A stretch of 60,175 nt of DNA. Source: Candidatus Obscuribacter sp. Lineage in GTDB: Bacteria > Cyanobacteriota > Vampirovibrionia > Obscuribacterales > Obscuribacteraceae. The position numbers were made by a program, and so were the translations under genes. This document shows, piece by piece, positions 30,644 to 38,972 of this stretch. Each line of letters starts with the position of its first letter. Position 1 is the stretch's first letter. The DNA is taken from assembly GCA_021772135.1 (NCBI GenBank), contig JADYXQ010000069.1, forward strand, positions 1-60,175, given 5' to 3'. The notes beneath the pieces are model-generated. The model saw only the letters and a list, made by a program, of their open reading frames with translations, made no database searches and was not told where the DNA came from.

Positions 30644-33631
30644 ATGAAAAATGTATTTGCTCTCGCATGCACCTTAATGGTGGCAGGCATCGAATGTGGT
30701 GCTCCTCAAATAGCGCTCGCACAGCAGCACAGACCCCAGTCAGCCACTGTCAACGTTAAGAGGGATTCCAGTAATCCGGCTGTCATCAACAACAACCCCA
30801 ATTCGGCTTTGGGCAACTATGCGCCTGACCGATCGAGGGGTGGCGAGACCATCATCAAAGAATTGGAAAAGCTGAGCGAACAGGCTCAGACCCCCCAATC
30901 AATGGAAAAGATTCAAGAGCTGGACAAAAAAGGGGAAAAGTTTTTTGAGCAGCATCTGATTAACCAGGCTCTCATTAGTTGGCAAGAGATGTACGGCATG
31001 AGCATCGAAATGAAGTATGCCGAAGGTCAGGGCAAGGCCCTAACTAATATGTGCCGTTGCTACGTCGAGCAAGGCTCATGGGTCAAAGCGAAATATCTCG
31101 GTGAAAATGCCGTAGAAGTGCTGGCCAGCGTACGAGATCAGCAGTCTCTTGCTAGAGCCCGTGTTGCTCTGGCCCAGGCCTACTTTGGTCTTGATAACCC
31201 GGTTTGGGCGACGCAACAGCTCGACGCTGCGTTAAAAGTATTGACTGCTTCCGGTTTGAACAATCCCGCTGAAGCGGCAAGAGTGATGTATCTCTGCGCC
31301 AATCTTTGTTTGCAATTCAACAAACCGAAAGAAGCGACAAGATTTTTCCAGGAAGGTGCAACGTACAGCGTTCAAGCCGGCGATATGAACCGAGCGGTTC
31401 AAGTGCGCATCGCTACTGTCACCAGCATGATCGAAATGGGTTGGTTTACTGCCGCACTGGAAGAAGCCAACAAATTGCTTTCACTGGCACGTTCTAATCC
31501 TAAGTCTGGCGCTCTTTATCTTGTGCCTGCCTTACAAACCGTTGCTAATGCGCAATATGCTGCCAATGAATATGCCAATGCTCGCAAAACTTATGAGCAA
31601 GCCTACGCTTTGCTGCCGCGCCTCGATGCGCGGCAAGTTTCTGATGTAGCGCGTGCCAATATGGATCAAGGTTACGCTTACTGCCTGGCCTCCACCGGTG
31701 ATTTAGAACAGGCGCGCCAGTATTTGCTCAAAGCTCTGCCTGTCTTTAAAGCAAAATCTGACGCTTACAACCAGGCTCAAGCCACTAATGCTCTGGGTGT
31801 TATTGAAGTGCTCGACGGCCAGCCTGGTAAGGCGATGGCTTACTTCTTGCAGTCGATAGATTTCCAGGCCGTTATTTCACCTAAAGCGCCGAAACTGCAC
31901 GCTATTGTTTTGCAAAATATGGCCGTGGCTGAGTATCGCAGCGGTTCTTATCGCGATTGCAAAACCCACCTTGATGGCGCACTGAGTGTGCTCGCCAATA
32001 CCAAAGAAGCGATGTTCAAAGGTCGCATCTATCAATCTTTAGCTGAAGCTGCCTACAAAAGTGCAGATTCTAGCTCCGCTGAAACTAACATCAATAAATC
32101 AATTGCTATAGCCGAAAAAATCAATGATGACGCTAGCCTCTGGCGCTCTTATCTGATTAAAGCAAAATTGCAACTGGCCAGACAAGAAATGGATCTGGCT
32201 AAAGAATCGCTTAAAAGCTCAGTGTCGTATTTCCGTTCGCCACAGGCCGGTGCATTCAACACCGCTGATAGTTTGAGCTTCCCGGTCAGTCGTGAAGATA
32301 TGGGCGTTACACTGGTGCAACTGATGGCCAGCCAGGGCCTGACCGAGCAAGCGTTGCTTGCTGCCGAACAGTTGAAAGAAGAAAATTTCATCAGCGAATG
32401 GCTTAAGCGCGGCGGTCAGGTCAAACCTGAAGACCGTGATGTCTACCTGGAATTAACCAGTCAGCGGGCACGTATTCACGCTGCCGAAGCCACATCGACA
32501 CCAAATACTCTTGTGAAAGAATGGCAAAGCTGGATGGAGCGATTCCGCTCGTTAGTGAGCTCCAATCGTTCGTTAGCTAGATTGATCGCACCAGTGCCGA
32601 ACACTCCTGCCGACATTATTGCCGCCGTGCAAAAAACCAAAGCGACGGCAGTGGAATATCTGGTAGGGCCTGAGTCCACCATGGTTTTCACAATCGATCC
32701 GGCCGGTCGCATTTCTTCAACCAATTTGCCGGTTAATCGTGCCAGACTAAAAAGCGAGGTCTCTTCGCTGTTGGAACTTGGCACCAAGAATGGTGGCGAA
32801 GAAACGGGAGTGCAAACTGAGAAGTTAACTCTCAAAGCGCTCTACAATCAGCTGTTGCCGCCGTCTGTGCGCCAGTTCTTGCCTCAGACACCTGAGCAAA
32901 TGATTGTAATTATTCCGGACGGGCCCCTCTACAATTTGCCATTTGCCGCTCTCATTGACGAGAAAGGTAAGTTCTTTGTGGAAGGACACCTGCTCTCTAT
33001 GGCTTCGTCCATGTCAGTGATTATGGACTGCCCACCTGAGTACAGCGCCGATCTCAATATGCTCGTGGCCTCCACCAATTCTGCCGGCAGTTCGGAGCAA
33101 TCGGAAAATGATCAAATTACCTCAGCAGTGGGTGCTGAAAGAGTGACCAAGCTGGTAGGAAAAGATGCCAGCCTGACCAATATCGAAGAGCAGGCTAAAG
33201 GCAAATCGGTGGTGCATATATCAGCTAAATTGCCTTTGCTGGAAAATAATCCCCTCAGATCTGTATTGCCAATCTTTGGCGACAGTGACGATATGGGCAG
33301 GAAAGTCACAGCTGATCGGCTTTGCGGCACACCCATGGCAGTCGACTTGATTGTCTGGAGCGCCAGTTCAGTCAACTCGAAAGATTCTCGAGGCAATGCC
33401 GTGAAGGTCTTCAGTCGTGGTTTGAACTATGCCGGTGCACGCAACGTGCTCATGAGTTTGTGGTGGCAGCCTGATGCCCAGCGTATTGATGAGCTAGTGA
33501 GCGTTTTCAAAAGTAAAAAGGCGGGATCGACTCCGGCGCAAGGTTTGCGCAAAGCGCAGCTGGCAGCCATTTCACGCGATCCTTCTTTGAAAAATTGGGC
33601 CGGATTCCAATTGCTTGGACCTGGCTACTAG
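30644..33631 (+). CDS. Exported TPR protein with degenerate CHAT domain
   Basis: 995 residues from ATG 30644, where a signal peptide begins (KNVFALACTLMVAGIE, cleaving after ALAQ); the frame is open from TTG 30599. Residues about 75-560 are tandem TPR units, e.g. AANEYANARKTYEQAYALLP and QPGKAMAYFLQSIDF. A CHAT (caspase-like) domain fills about 690-995: QMIVIIPDGPLYNLPFAAL, then VVHISAK, then LIVWSASSV, then ARNVLMSLWW and KNWAGFQLLGPG. In active CHAT proteases the two central motifs read HxATHG and SACE. Here the His-Gly pair is absent and the Cys is Ser908, so the domain is probably catalytically dead. It may act as an exported binding protein. The gene is monocistronic. Confidence 0.88.
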   Translation: MKNVFALACTLMVAGIECGAPQIALAQQHRPQSATVNVKRDSSNPAVINNNPNSALGNYAPDRSRGGETIIKELEKLSEQAQTPQSMEKIQELDKKGEKFFEQHLINQALISWQEMYGMSIEMKYAEGQGKALTNMCRCYVEQGSWVKAKYLGENAVEVLASVRDQQSLARARVALAQAYFGLDNPVWATQQLDAALKVLTASGLNNPAEAARVMYLCANLCLQFNKPKEATRFFQEGATYSVQAGDMNRAVQVRIATVTSMIEMGWFTAALEEANKLLSLARSNPKSGALYLVPALQTVANAQYAANEYANARKTYEQAYALLPRLDARQVSDVARANMDQGYAYCLASTGDLEQARQYLLKALPVFKAKSDAYNQAQATNALGVIEVLDGQPGKAMAYFLQSIDFQAVISPKAPKLHAIVLQNMAVAEYRSGSYRDCKTHLDGALSVLANTKEAMFKGRIYQSLAEAAYKSADSSSAETNINKSIAIAEKINDDASLWRSYLIKAKLQLARQEMDLAKESLKSSVSYFRSPQAGAFNTADSLSFPVSREDMGVTLVQLMASQGLTEQALLAAEQLKEENFISEWLKRGGQVKPEDRDVYLELTSQRARIHAAEATSTPNTLVKEWQSWMERFRSLVSSNRSLARLIAPVPNTPADIIAAVQKTKATAVEYLVGPESTMVFTIDPAGRISSTNLPVNRARLKSEVSSLLELGTKNGGEETGVQTEKLTLKALYNQLLPPSVRQFLPQTPEQMIVIIPDGPLYNLPFAALIDEKGKFFVEGHLLSMASSMSVIMDCPPEYSADLNMLVASTNSAGSSEQSENDQITSAVGAERVTKLVGKDASLTNIEEQAKGKSVVHISAKLPLLENNPLRSVLPIFGDSDDMGRKVTADRLCGTPMAVDLIVWSASSVNSKDSRGNAVKVFSRGLNYAGARNVLMSLWWQPDAQRIDELVSVFKSKKAGSTPAQGLRKAQLAAISRDPSLKNWAGFQLLGPGY

Positions 33632-33795
33632 GTTGAAAGGTTCACGCAAGCTCGATTTTGATGTTTAGTTTTTCATGAAGAGCAGATTAAGAATTGAAGT
33701 CAAGCATGTATATATCCGCCTATAAATTGTATAAATCTATAACTTGGCATCGTAGCGTCAAAAATTGTTGTTGAAACCGCACCGCAGGCTCGTAA

Positions 33796-35553
33796 ATGAA
33801 TTTTCAAACAAAGCATACAAACCGGCACCTCAAGAACTCAGATATGTCTCAGATTCAGCGCAGCGTCATACCTAAGGCATTTAGCCTGTTATTGGGTGCT
33901 CAATTGATTTGTTCGGGTCTTACGTTTTCAACTATAAGTTCATTCAACGCTCCGGCTCGCGCCGCTGAGACTGAGGCTGCGCCAGCGCCATCGTGGAACG
34001 AAACTAAGAGCGATTCGAACTTCACCCTCGATTGGGGCAAGCAGTCAAAATCGAAAAAAACAGAGCCAAGCAAAACCGCAGAGCCTGAATTAAAGACTGA
34101 AGTTAAGTCTGAAGTCAAAGCTGAAGAAGGCGCCGGTCTCGAAGCTCACTCTCAGCCGGTCAAAATTGAAACTACGAAAGTCGAAGAAAAAGCCGAAGTT
34201 AAACCAGAAGTTAAAACTGAAGTAAGCAAAGAAACGACTTCGGTTGTCACTACTGACGATAAGAAAAATTCCAGCAGCGTAAAATCAATCGCCGAAGTGA
34301 CACCGGTAACCGCCATCCCTGTCGATAGTGCAGTGATCATGCCCGGTACTCCGGCTGTCACTACTTCCACCACAGCCACTACAACAACTTCTACAGTTGA
34401 TGGCGATACTAAAGCAGAAGATCAGCCTACCGCTGCCAACGCTGTGGAAGTGACAATCACTGATTCCACCAAAGCTATCGTTACTGAAGGCGAGCCCAAA
34501 ACAATGGGAGCCGGTAGTATCCTTTCTCCAGACGGCCAAAGTCTTTTCACTACCGGTGGTGCCTCTCCGAAAGTCGGTGAAGGCGCGCTAACAACTGTAG
34601 ATTCGCTTTCTTCGGACAATATGACTGAACTGGGCGCAACAGTTGTTGAAACCGGCGTCAACAAAGACGAAGTCACCGCCTTAGAAGGTGGTGTGCTGGT
34701 TGTTGACAGTGACCAGGTTTCTGAAGTGGAAGAGACTGTTAAATACGAGAATTTGCCTACTGATGAAGGTAAAACCCGCATTAAAACCGGCGCACGTTTC
34801 CCAGTTGTAGTCACATCGCAAATTTCTTCGAAGAACGCTCACAAAGGCGATGGTCTTGAAGCGCGCTTGAAATACGACTTAAAGATTGGCGATCGCATGG
34901 TTGCTAAAAAAGGTTCAGCAGTTCAAGGCCACATCAACTATGCCTTGCCTGCCCGCAGTGTAATGCACTCGCTCATGAGCGCCAACCGCTGGTATCGCAA
35001 CTCTGGCTGTCTTGGCGTTGAGTTTGATGAAATTGTCACCGAAAAAGGCGAGCACTTACCTCTGGTAGCAGCTCCTGCTAAAAATGCTTTGATCGTCAAA
35101 AACAAGGCTGAAGGCCGCGTGCTTGGCGTGAACCACTTGGGCCAAATTGCCGGGCCATGGGAACAGCAACTCAAATACAAAGCTATTCGTATCGGCTTGA
35201 ATGCTGCTATGGCTCCAGCCGGTGTATTTAGTTTTGGCGCTATGCCAGTTGCCCTTGGTTTGATGGGCGCTGCTAATCCATCATTCGCATTCATGAAACC
35301 AGTGGGCACCAATGTTCGCCACCGTCGCATCAAAGGCTTTGCCTGGGGCTTCCTCTCCGGTATTCCCGGCAGCTGGTTGATTGAAGATACCGTCACTAAG
35401 GGCAACGAAGCAATCATCAAACCGGGCGATGAATTCCTGGTTGAATTCCATCAAGAGTTCACCGGCGAACCTGCCAGCGAAGCGCAAATGATGCCTAATG
35501 CCAACGCTAAAGTGCACGGCGACGTTAAGACCTCGAAGAAGAAATCGAAATAG
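33796..35553 (+). CDS. Exported protein with Lys/Glu-rich repeats and a VirB10-like C-terminal part
   Basis: 585 residues. The N-terminal signal (KAFSLLLGAQLICSGLTFST) cleaves near ARAAE; starts at ATG 33796 or ATG 33844 are both possible. Residues about 70-160 are low complexity with imperfect repeats of the type KTEVKSEVKAE. Residues 160-320 are Thr/Val/Ser-rich. From about 335 a folded region begins with KTGARFPVVVTSQISSKNAH, then GDGLEARLKYDLKIGDRMVA and KGSAVQGHINYA. This pattern (value, S, GD, export strand, KGS, V-x-G) recalls the beta-barrel of VirB10/TrbI and occurs again in the convergent gene downstream. A Gly/Ala-rich hydrophobic stretch near 470 may insert in a membrane. Function unknown. 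A terminator follows. Confidence 0.78.
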   Translation: MNFQTKHTNRHLKNSDMSQIQRSVIPKAFSLLLGAQLICSGLTFSTISSFNAPARAAETEAAPAPSWNETKSDSNFTLDWGKQSKSKKTEPSKTAEPELKTEVKSEVKAEEGAGLEAHSQPVKIETTKVEEKAEVKPEVKTEVSKETTSVVTTDDKKNSSSVKSIAEVTPVTAIPVDSAVIMPGTPAVTTSTTATTTTSTVDGDTKAEDQPTAANAVEVTITDSTKAIVTEGEPKTMGAGSILSPDGQSLFTTGGASPKVGEGALTTVDSLSSDNMTELGATVVETGVNKDEVTALEGGVLVVDSDQVSEVEETVKYENLPTDEGKTRIKTGARFPVVVTSQISSKNAHKGDGLEARLKYDLKIGDRMVAKKGSAVQGHINYALPARSVMHSLMSANRWYRNSGCLGVEFDEIVTEKGEHLPLVAAPAKNALIVKNKAEGRVLGVNHLGQIAGPWEQQLKYKAIRIGLNAAMAPAGVFSFGAMPVALGLMGAANPSFAFMKPVGTNVRHRRIKGFAWGFLSGIPGSWLIEDTVTKGNEAIIKPGDEFLVEFHQEFTGEPASEAQMMPNANAKVHGDVKTSKKKSK

Positions 35554-35584
35554 AGTAATCGACCTCGATACATAGTGAGTACAT

Positions 35585-35617
35585 AAAAAAGCCGGGGATT
35601 TGATTCTCCGGCTTTTT
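35585..35617. terminator. Bidirectional terminator
   Basis: AAAAAAGCCGGGGA (35585 on) pairs with TCTCCGGCTTTTTT with one G-T pair around a short loop, flanked by an A run on one side and a T run on the other, so it can end transcripts from either side. It lies between two convergent exported-protein genes. Confidence 0.88.
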
Positions 35618-35626
35618 TGTTACTTG

Positions 35627-35654
35627 GAAGATTTGCGCCCGGGCGCAAATCTTC
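35627..35654. repeat. 28-bp perfect palindrome
   Basis: The half GAAGATTTGCGCCC (35627-35640) is followed immediately by its exact reverse complement GGGCGCAAATCTTC (35641-35654). It lies 10 bases beyond a normal terminator and 35 bases beyond the stop of the convergent gene. There is no spacer, so as RNA the loop must use the central CCGG bases. Confidence 0.9.
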
Positions 35655-35688
35655 TGATCACTAGCATCGGCTCGCAGGCCTTAACCCC

Positions 35689-36921
35689 TTAGTATGGGTT
35701 CGAAGCTGTCGCTCCGGCAATTGATACAGGGGCATCAAGTTGCAGTTGCATTGCGGTTCCGGCTGGAATGGTGACGTCTCTACCCTTTCTCAAAAGCACG
35801 CTCTGGGCGACACCGACAGTGCCACCGATAGCAGTGCCCGACCAGGCGCCTCTACCTACACCACGTGAACCGCCGGCAATGGCGCCCACAGCTGTACCGA
35901 GAGCTGCACCGGTACCGGCGCCGATTGCGCCTCTAAGACCGGCTTGAACGGCTTTGTTCTTCCAGGTTTCACCCTTGATCACAGTTTCGTCTGTGCCAGA
36001 ACCAGTGTATTTGCCGATGCCGCCAATCAAGTGAGCAGTAATCGGTGTTTCAGTTCCGTCTGGGGTTCTTAACCGATTGAATTTGATATCGAGTGAGCCT
36101 GCGCGGCCAAGCATGCGGCCGGCGCTGGCGTCAGTGATGGTACCAATAATGACCGAGCCGGCAGGAATGGTGGAGTCACCAAGCACTACTTGTTGGCTTA
36201 TTGTCGCTTGAATCAAATCACCTGGCTTGGCTACTTGAGTAGCAATACCTGTGCTCAAAGTAATCGGCATCACTAAACCAGCAGGTGCATAACTGATGCG
36301 GCCCTGTCTGAAACCACCTTGGGGTTGACCATACTGAGCCTGGCCGCCGTACTGAGTTTGCGGCTGTTGATAAGGTGTTTGAGCCTGGTAGGTAGATTGG
36401 CCGTAGCTCTGTTGTTGCTGTTGTGGTGGTTGGTAGGCTTGTTGCTGCGGAGGAGCATTGACAGCCGCTGGAGCGGAGGCGAAGTAGTCTCCCGACAATT
36501 GACCGACATAGCTTTGAATGCTGGCTTGATCTCTCATTGACTCACGCAGAGAATCGGCCCATCTTTTAGCCAGGAGGGCGGGGCTGCTACCGACGCTTTT
36601 AGCACTGGCACCATCTACGGTGACAACCTGGTAGCCACCAAGGGTGATGACGGGCACACCTTTGACATAAGTGATATTGACTGCCGATGGGGTTCTGTCT
36701 TTTGCTGCCACCAGGGCGTTGTCTAAATTCTGTTGCACTATCGCGGCTCTTTTGTCAGCAGTGAGACCACCTGCTGCGGGCACGGAGAATATGGACTGAC
36801 CGGCCATGTGAATGTCATTGTCAGCCGCCATAGCTGCTAAAGGATATAGACAAATCGATTGGCTTAGCAAAAGGGCACCCGCTAAAACCGATCTTTTGAT
36901 GGAGTAAGATTTGGATGTCAT
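35689..36921 (-). CDS. Exported Gln-rich glycine-zipper protein with VirB10/TrbI-like region
   Basis: 410 residues. A signal peptide (SVLAGALLLSQSICLYPLAA, cleaving after AMAA) is followed by a small alpha/beta region (55-155), as in other exported proteins of this organism type. A Gln/Tyr/Pro-rich linker follows (about 155-205: repeats such as QAYQPPQQQQQSYGQ). A beta-rich region then reads ITLSTGIATQVAKPGDLIQA, DSTIPAGSVIIGTITDASAG and SLDIKFNRLRTPDGTETPI, which matches the order of strands in TrbI/VirB10 domains. A glycine zipper (about 325-375: GAIGAGTGAALGTAVGAIAG) and a terminal VTIPAGTAMQLQLDAPVSI strand close it. There is no type IV secretion cluster nearby, so a secretion role should not be assumed. 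The neighbour at 33796 shares the beta-rich pattern. Confidence 0.8.
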   Translation of the reverse strand: MTSKSYSIKRSVLAGALLLSQSICLYPLAAMAADNDIHMAGQSIFSVPAAGGLTADKRAAIVQQNLDNALVAAKDRTPSAVNITYVKGVPVITLGGYQVVTVDGASAKSVGSSPALLAKRWADSLRESMRDQASIQSYVGQLSGDYFASAPAAVNAPPQQQAYQPPQQQQQSYGQSTYQAQTPYQQPQTQYGGQAQYGQPQGGFRQGRISYAPAGLVMPITLSTGIATQVAKPGDLIQATISQQVVLGDSTIPAGSVIIGTITDASAGRMLGRAGSLDIKFNRLRTPDGTETPITAHLIGGIGKYTGSGTDETVIKGETWKNKAVQAGLRGAIGAGTGAALGTAVGAIAGGSRGVGRGAWSGTAIGGTVGVAQSVLLRKGRDVTIPAGTAMQLQLDAPVSIAGATASNPY

Positions 36922-37169
36922 CTTTTTGTACCTTGATTTTGTACAGCCTCTGCTGGACTGACTTTTAGTAGATAATGAGATTCTGTGAATCTTCTATAAG
37001 GGTCGCTTCAATTTTGCAGGCCCATGGATTTTAAGACTACAGAATTTTAGCAATGTTCCCCGGGTGGTATCTGAAACACAACTTAAGGCCTCTTTGCATT
37101 CAAGTCTCCGGCACAGAGGCAAAATTCGTTCCATAATATAAGGATGACAGGTAACGACAGCCCTTGATA

Positions 37170-37976
37170 ATGCCGAACACAGCCACCAGCTTTGACTCTC
37201 AGGCACTGGCGGGCAAACACGCCCTGGTCACCGGAGGCGGGCGAGGCATCGGCCGCGCCACTGCCATAAAGCTGGCTCAAGTCGGTTGCAGCCTTACATT
37301 GCTCGGTCGCAACGAAGAAAGGTTGAAAGCGGTTTGCGCGGAAGTGCAGGCACTGACTGACATTGAGGCATCTTATCTGGTAGCCGACCTGGCTCAAGCC
37401 GATAGTCTGGCAAAGACTCTGGCGGCTGGAGAGAAAGAGATTAATATCCTCGTCAATAATGCCGGTATATATCGCACAGAGGCTGTGGTTGACCATGCTC
37501 TGGCTAGCTGGCGAGAAATGCTCGAGGTCAATTTGACCAGTGCTCTTATATTGTCCAAGTTTGTTTTACCAGGCATGATTGCTCGCCAATGGGGCCGTAT
37601 TATCAACGTTTCATCAATTTCGGGCAAATCGGCCGAAGCTTACGGCGCGGCCTATTCTGCCTCTAAATTTGCCGTTATTGGCCTCACCGAAGCAATGGCT
37701 CTGGAAAATGCCCGGTATGGTATCACCGTCAATGCAGTTTGTCCGGGCTGGGTAGCTACCGATATGGCTTTTGAACAAATTGAAGATCAAAAATGGTGCG
37801 ATCTCAATGGCTTAGATAAAGAGCAAGCTCTTGAAATTACAAAGCTTTCGGTGCCCTTGATGCGTTTAATAGAACCGAGTGAGGTAGCTGGTTTGATCGT
37901 TTATTTATGCACTCACGAAGCTGCGGCAATTACAGGGCAGTCACTAAATATCTGTGGAGGCATGACAATTCAATAA
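37170..37976 (+). CDS. Short-chain dehydrogenase/reductase (FabG-like)
   Basis: About 268 residues from ATG 37170 (TTG 37164 also possible). The NAD(P)-binding motif is HALVTGGGRGIGRATAIKL, then LVNNAGIYRTE, catalytic Ser in INVSSISGKSAEAYG, and YSASK with Tyr and Lys in place. The end CTHEAAAITGQSLNICGG is typical of classical SDRs of the FabG / acetoacetyl-CoA reductase / 3-hydroxybutyrate dehydrogenase group. The substrate cannot be told. Its stop is 1 base before the ATG of pgeF, so the two are an operon. No nearby acyl carrier protein gene supports a fatty-acid role. Confidence 0.88.
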   Translation: MPNTATSFDSQALAGKHALVTGGGRGIGRATAIKLAQVGCSLTLLGRNEERLKAVCAEVQALTDIEASYLVADLAQADSLAKTLAAGEKEINILVNNAGIYRTEAVVDHALASWREMLEVNLTSALILSKFVLPGMIARQWGRIINVSSISGKSAEAYGAAYSASKFAVIGLTEAMALENARYGITVNAVCPGWVATDMAFEQIEDQKWCDLNGLDKEQALEITKLSVPLMRLIEPSEVAGLIVYLCTHEAAAITGQSLNICGGMTIQ

Positions 37977-37977
37977 T

Positions 37978-38862
37978 ATGCAAACAATCAATTTAGCTGC
38001 CGAGGCCCTCAAGTCAAATCAATGGGAAATTAAGTCAGTTAGCGGTTTGCCGCTGATTCAATCGCCGCTGTTAAATCGGTATGCAGGCGATCTTGTGCAT
38101 GCTTTCACCACAAGAAATGGTGGCAATACCAAAGCGCCATATGAAAGTTTCAACTTGGGGCGTCATGTGCAAGACGATGCACTGAAAGCCGACGCTCTGC
38201 ATAACCGCTCTATTTTATGTACGGCTCTGGAAGCTGATCTTCGGTATTTAAAAGTGCCCGGACAGGTTCATTCAGGCAATATCGTCACTATTAGCGAAAA
38301 AGATTCAGCCCCTGAGTTAGCTAAAGTCGACGGGGTTGCCACACGCTTGCCTGACGTGCCCTTGCTTTTACATTTTGCCGACTGCGTGCCGGTGATCATT
38401 TATGAGCACAAGAAAAAACTACTGGCCATTGTCCATGCCGGTTGGCGCGGCACGGCCCAGGCAATTGCTCGAAATGCTGTAGATCTGCTGTGCCGTGAAT
38501 TTGGCGGCGGCCCTTCAGCTATGGTGGCCGCCGTGGGGCCCGCTATCGGCACCTGCTGCTATCCTACCGGAGATGATGTGGTGCAGCAGTTGATGCTCAC
38601 ATTGTCGCCACCAGAGAATGTTAAATTGGAAATTGATGATTTAGACAGTCTGGTGAAAGCCGGAGGCGACTCTGAGCAACCGCGGCCTGATTTAAAGGCC
38701 ATCAACGCCATGCAGCTTCTGCTGGCTGGTGTTGGCGAAGTAGATGTCTGCTCTTTTTGCACTTCCTGCCGGCCAGACATCTTTTATTCACACCGCCAGT
38801 CAGGCGGTATAACCGGGCGTCAGGGAGCCACAGCCATGATTCGCAGCAATGCCGCTAATTAA
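37978..38862 (+). CDS. pgeF: PgeF/YfiH family multicopper polyphenol oxidase-like (laccase domain) protein
   Basis: 294 residues, somewhat longer than the usual 240-280. Family marks are HAFTTRNGGNTKAPYESFNLG, the metal/active-site His in CTALEADLRYLKVPGQVHSG, LHFADCVPVII, VHAGWRGTAQAIARN, VGPAIGTCCYP and the C-terminal CTSCRPDIFYSHRQSG. The three characteristic sites (H in QVHS, C in ADCVP, H in VHAGWRG) are intact. PgeF in E. coli removes wrongly inserted L-Ser from peptidoglycan precursors; other members act on purine nucleosides. It is co-transcribed with the SDR gene one base upstream. An inserted stretch near 215-240 is acidic and not usual. Confidence 0.93.
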   Translation: MQTINLAAEALKSNQWEIKSVSGLPLIQSPLLNRYAGDLVHAFTTRNGGNTKAPYESFNLGRHVQDDALKADALHNRSILCTALEADLRYLKVPGQVHSGNIVTISEKDSAPELAKVDGVATRLPDVPLLLHFADCVPVIIYEHKKKLLAIVHAGWRGTAQAIARNAVDLLCREFGGGPSAMVAAVGPAIGTCCYPTGDDVVQQLMLTLSPPENVKLEIDDLDSLVKAGGDSEQPRPDLKAINAMQLLLAGVGEVDVCSFCTSCRPDIFYSHRQSGGITGRQGATAMIRSNAAN

Positions 38863-38972
38863 TTGCTTGTTTCAGTGTTTAAATTGAGTGGTAATTTGTG
38901 ATTTGGAAGCACTTGTGCGCACAATATATCTATTAAGACCATTTATAGCAGTCAGTATGAGGATAGTCTGGA

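Noticed and set aside
35689-36921. A type IV secretion component
   Set aside because: The VirB10-like pattern is weak and no other secretion gene is near; the linker and glycine zipper are not typical of VirB10.
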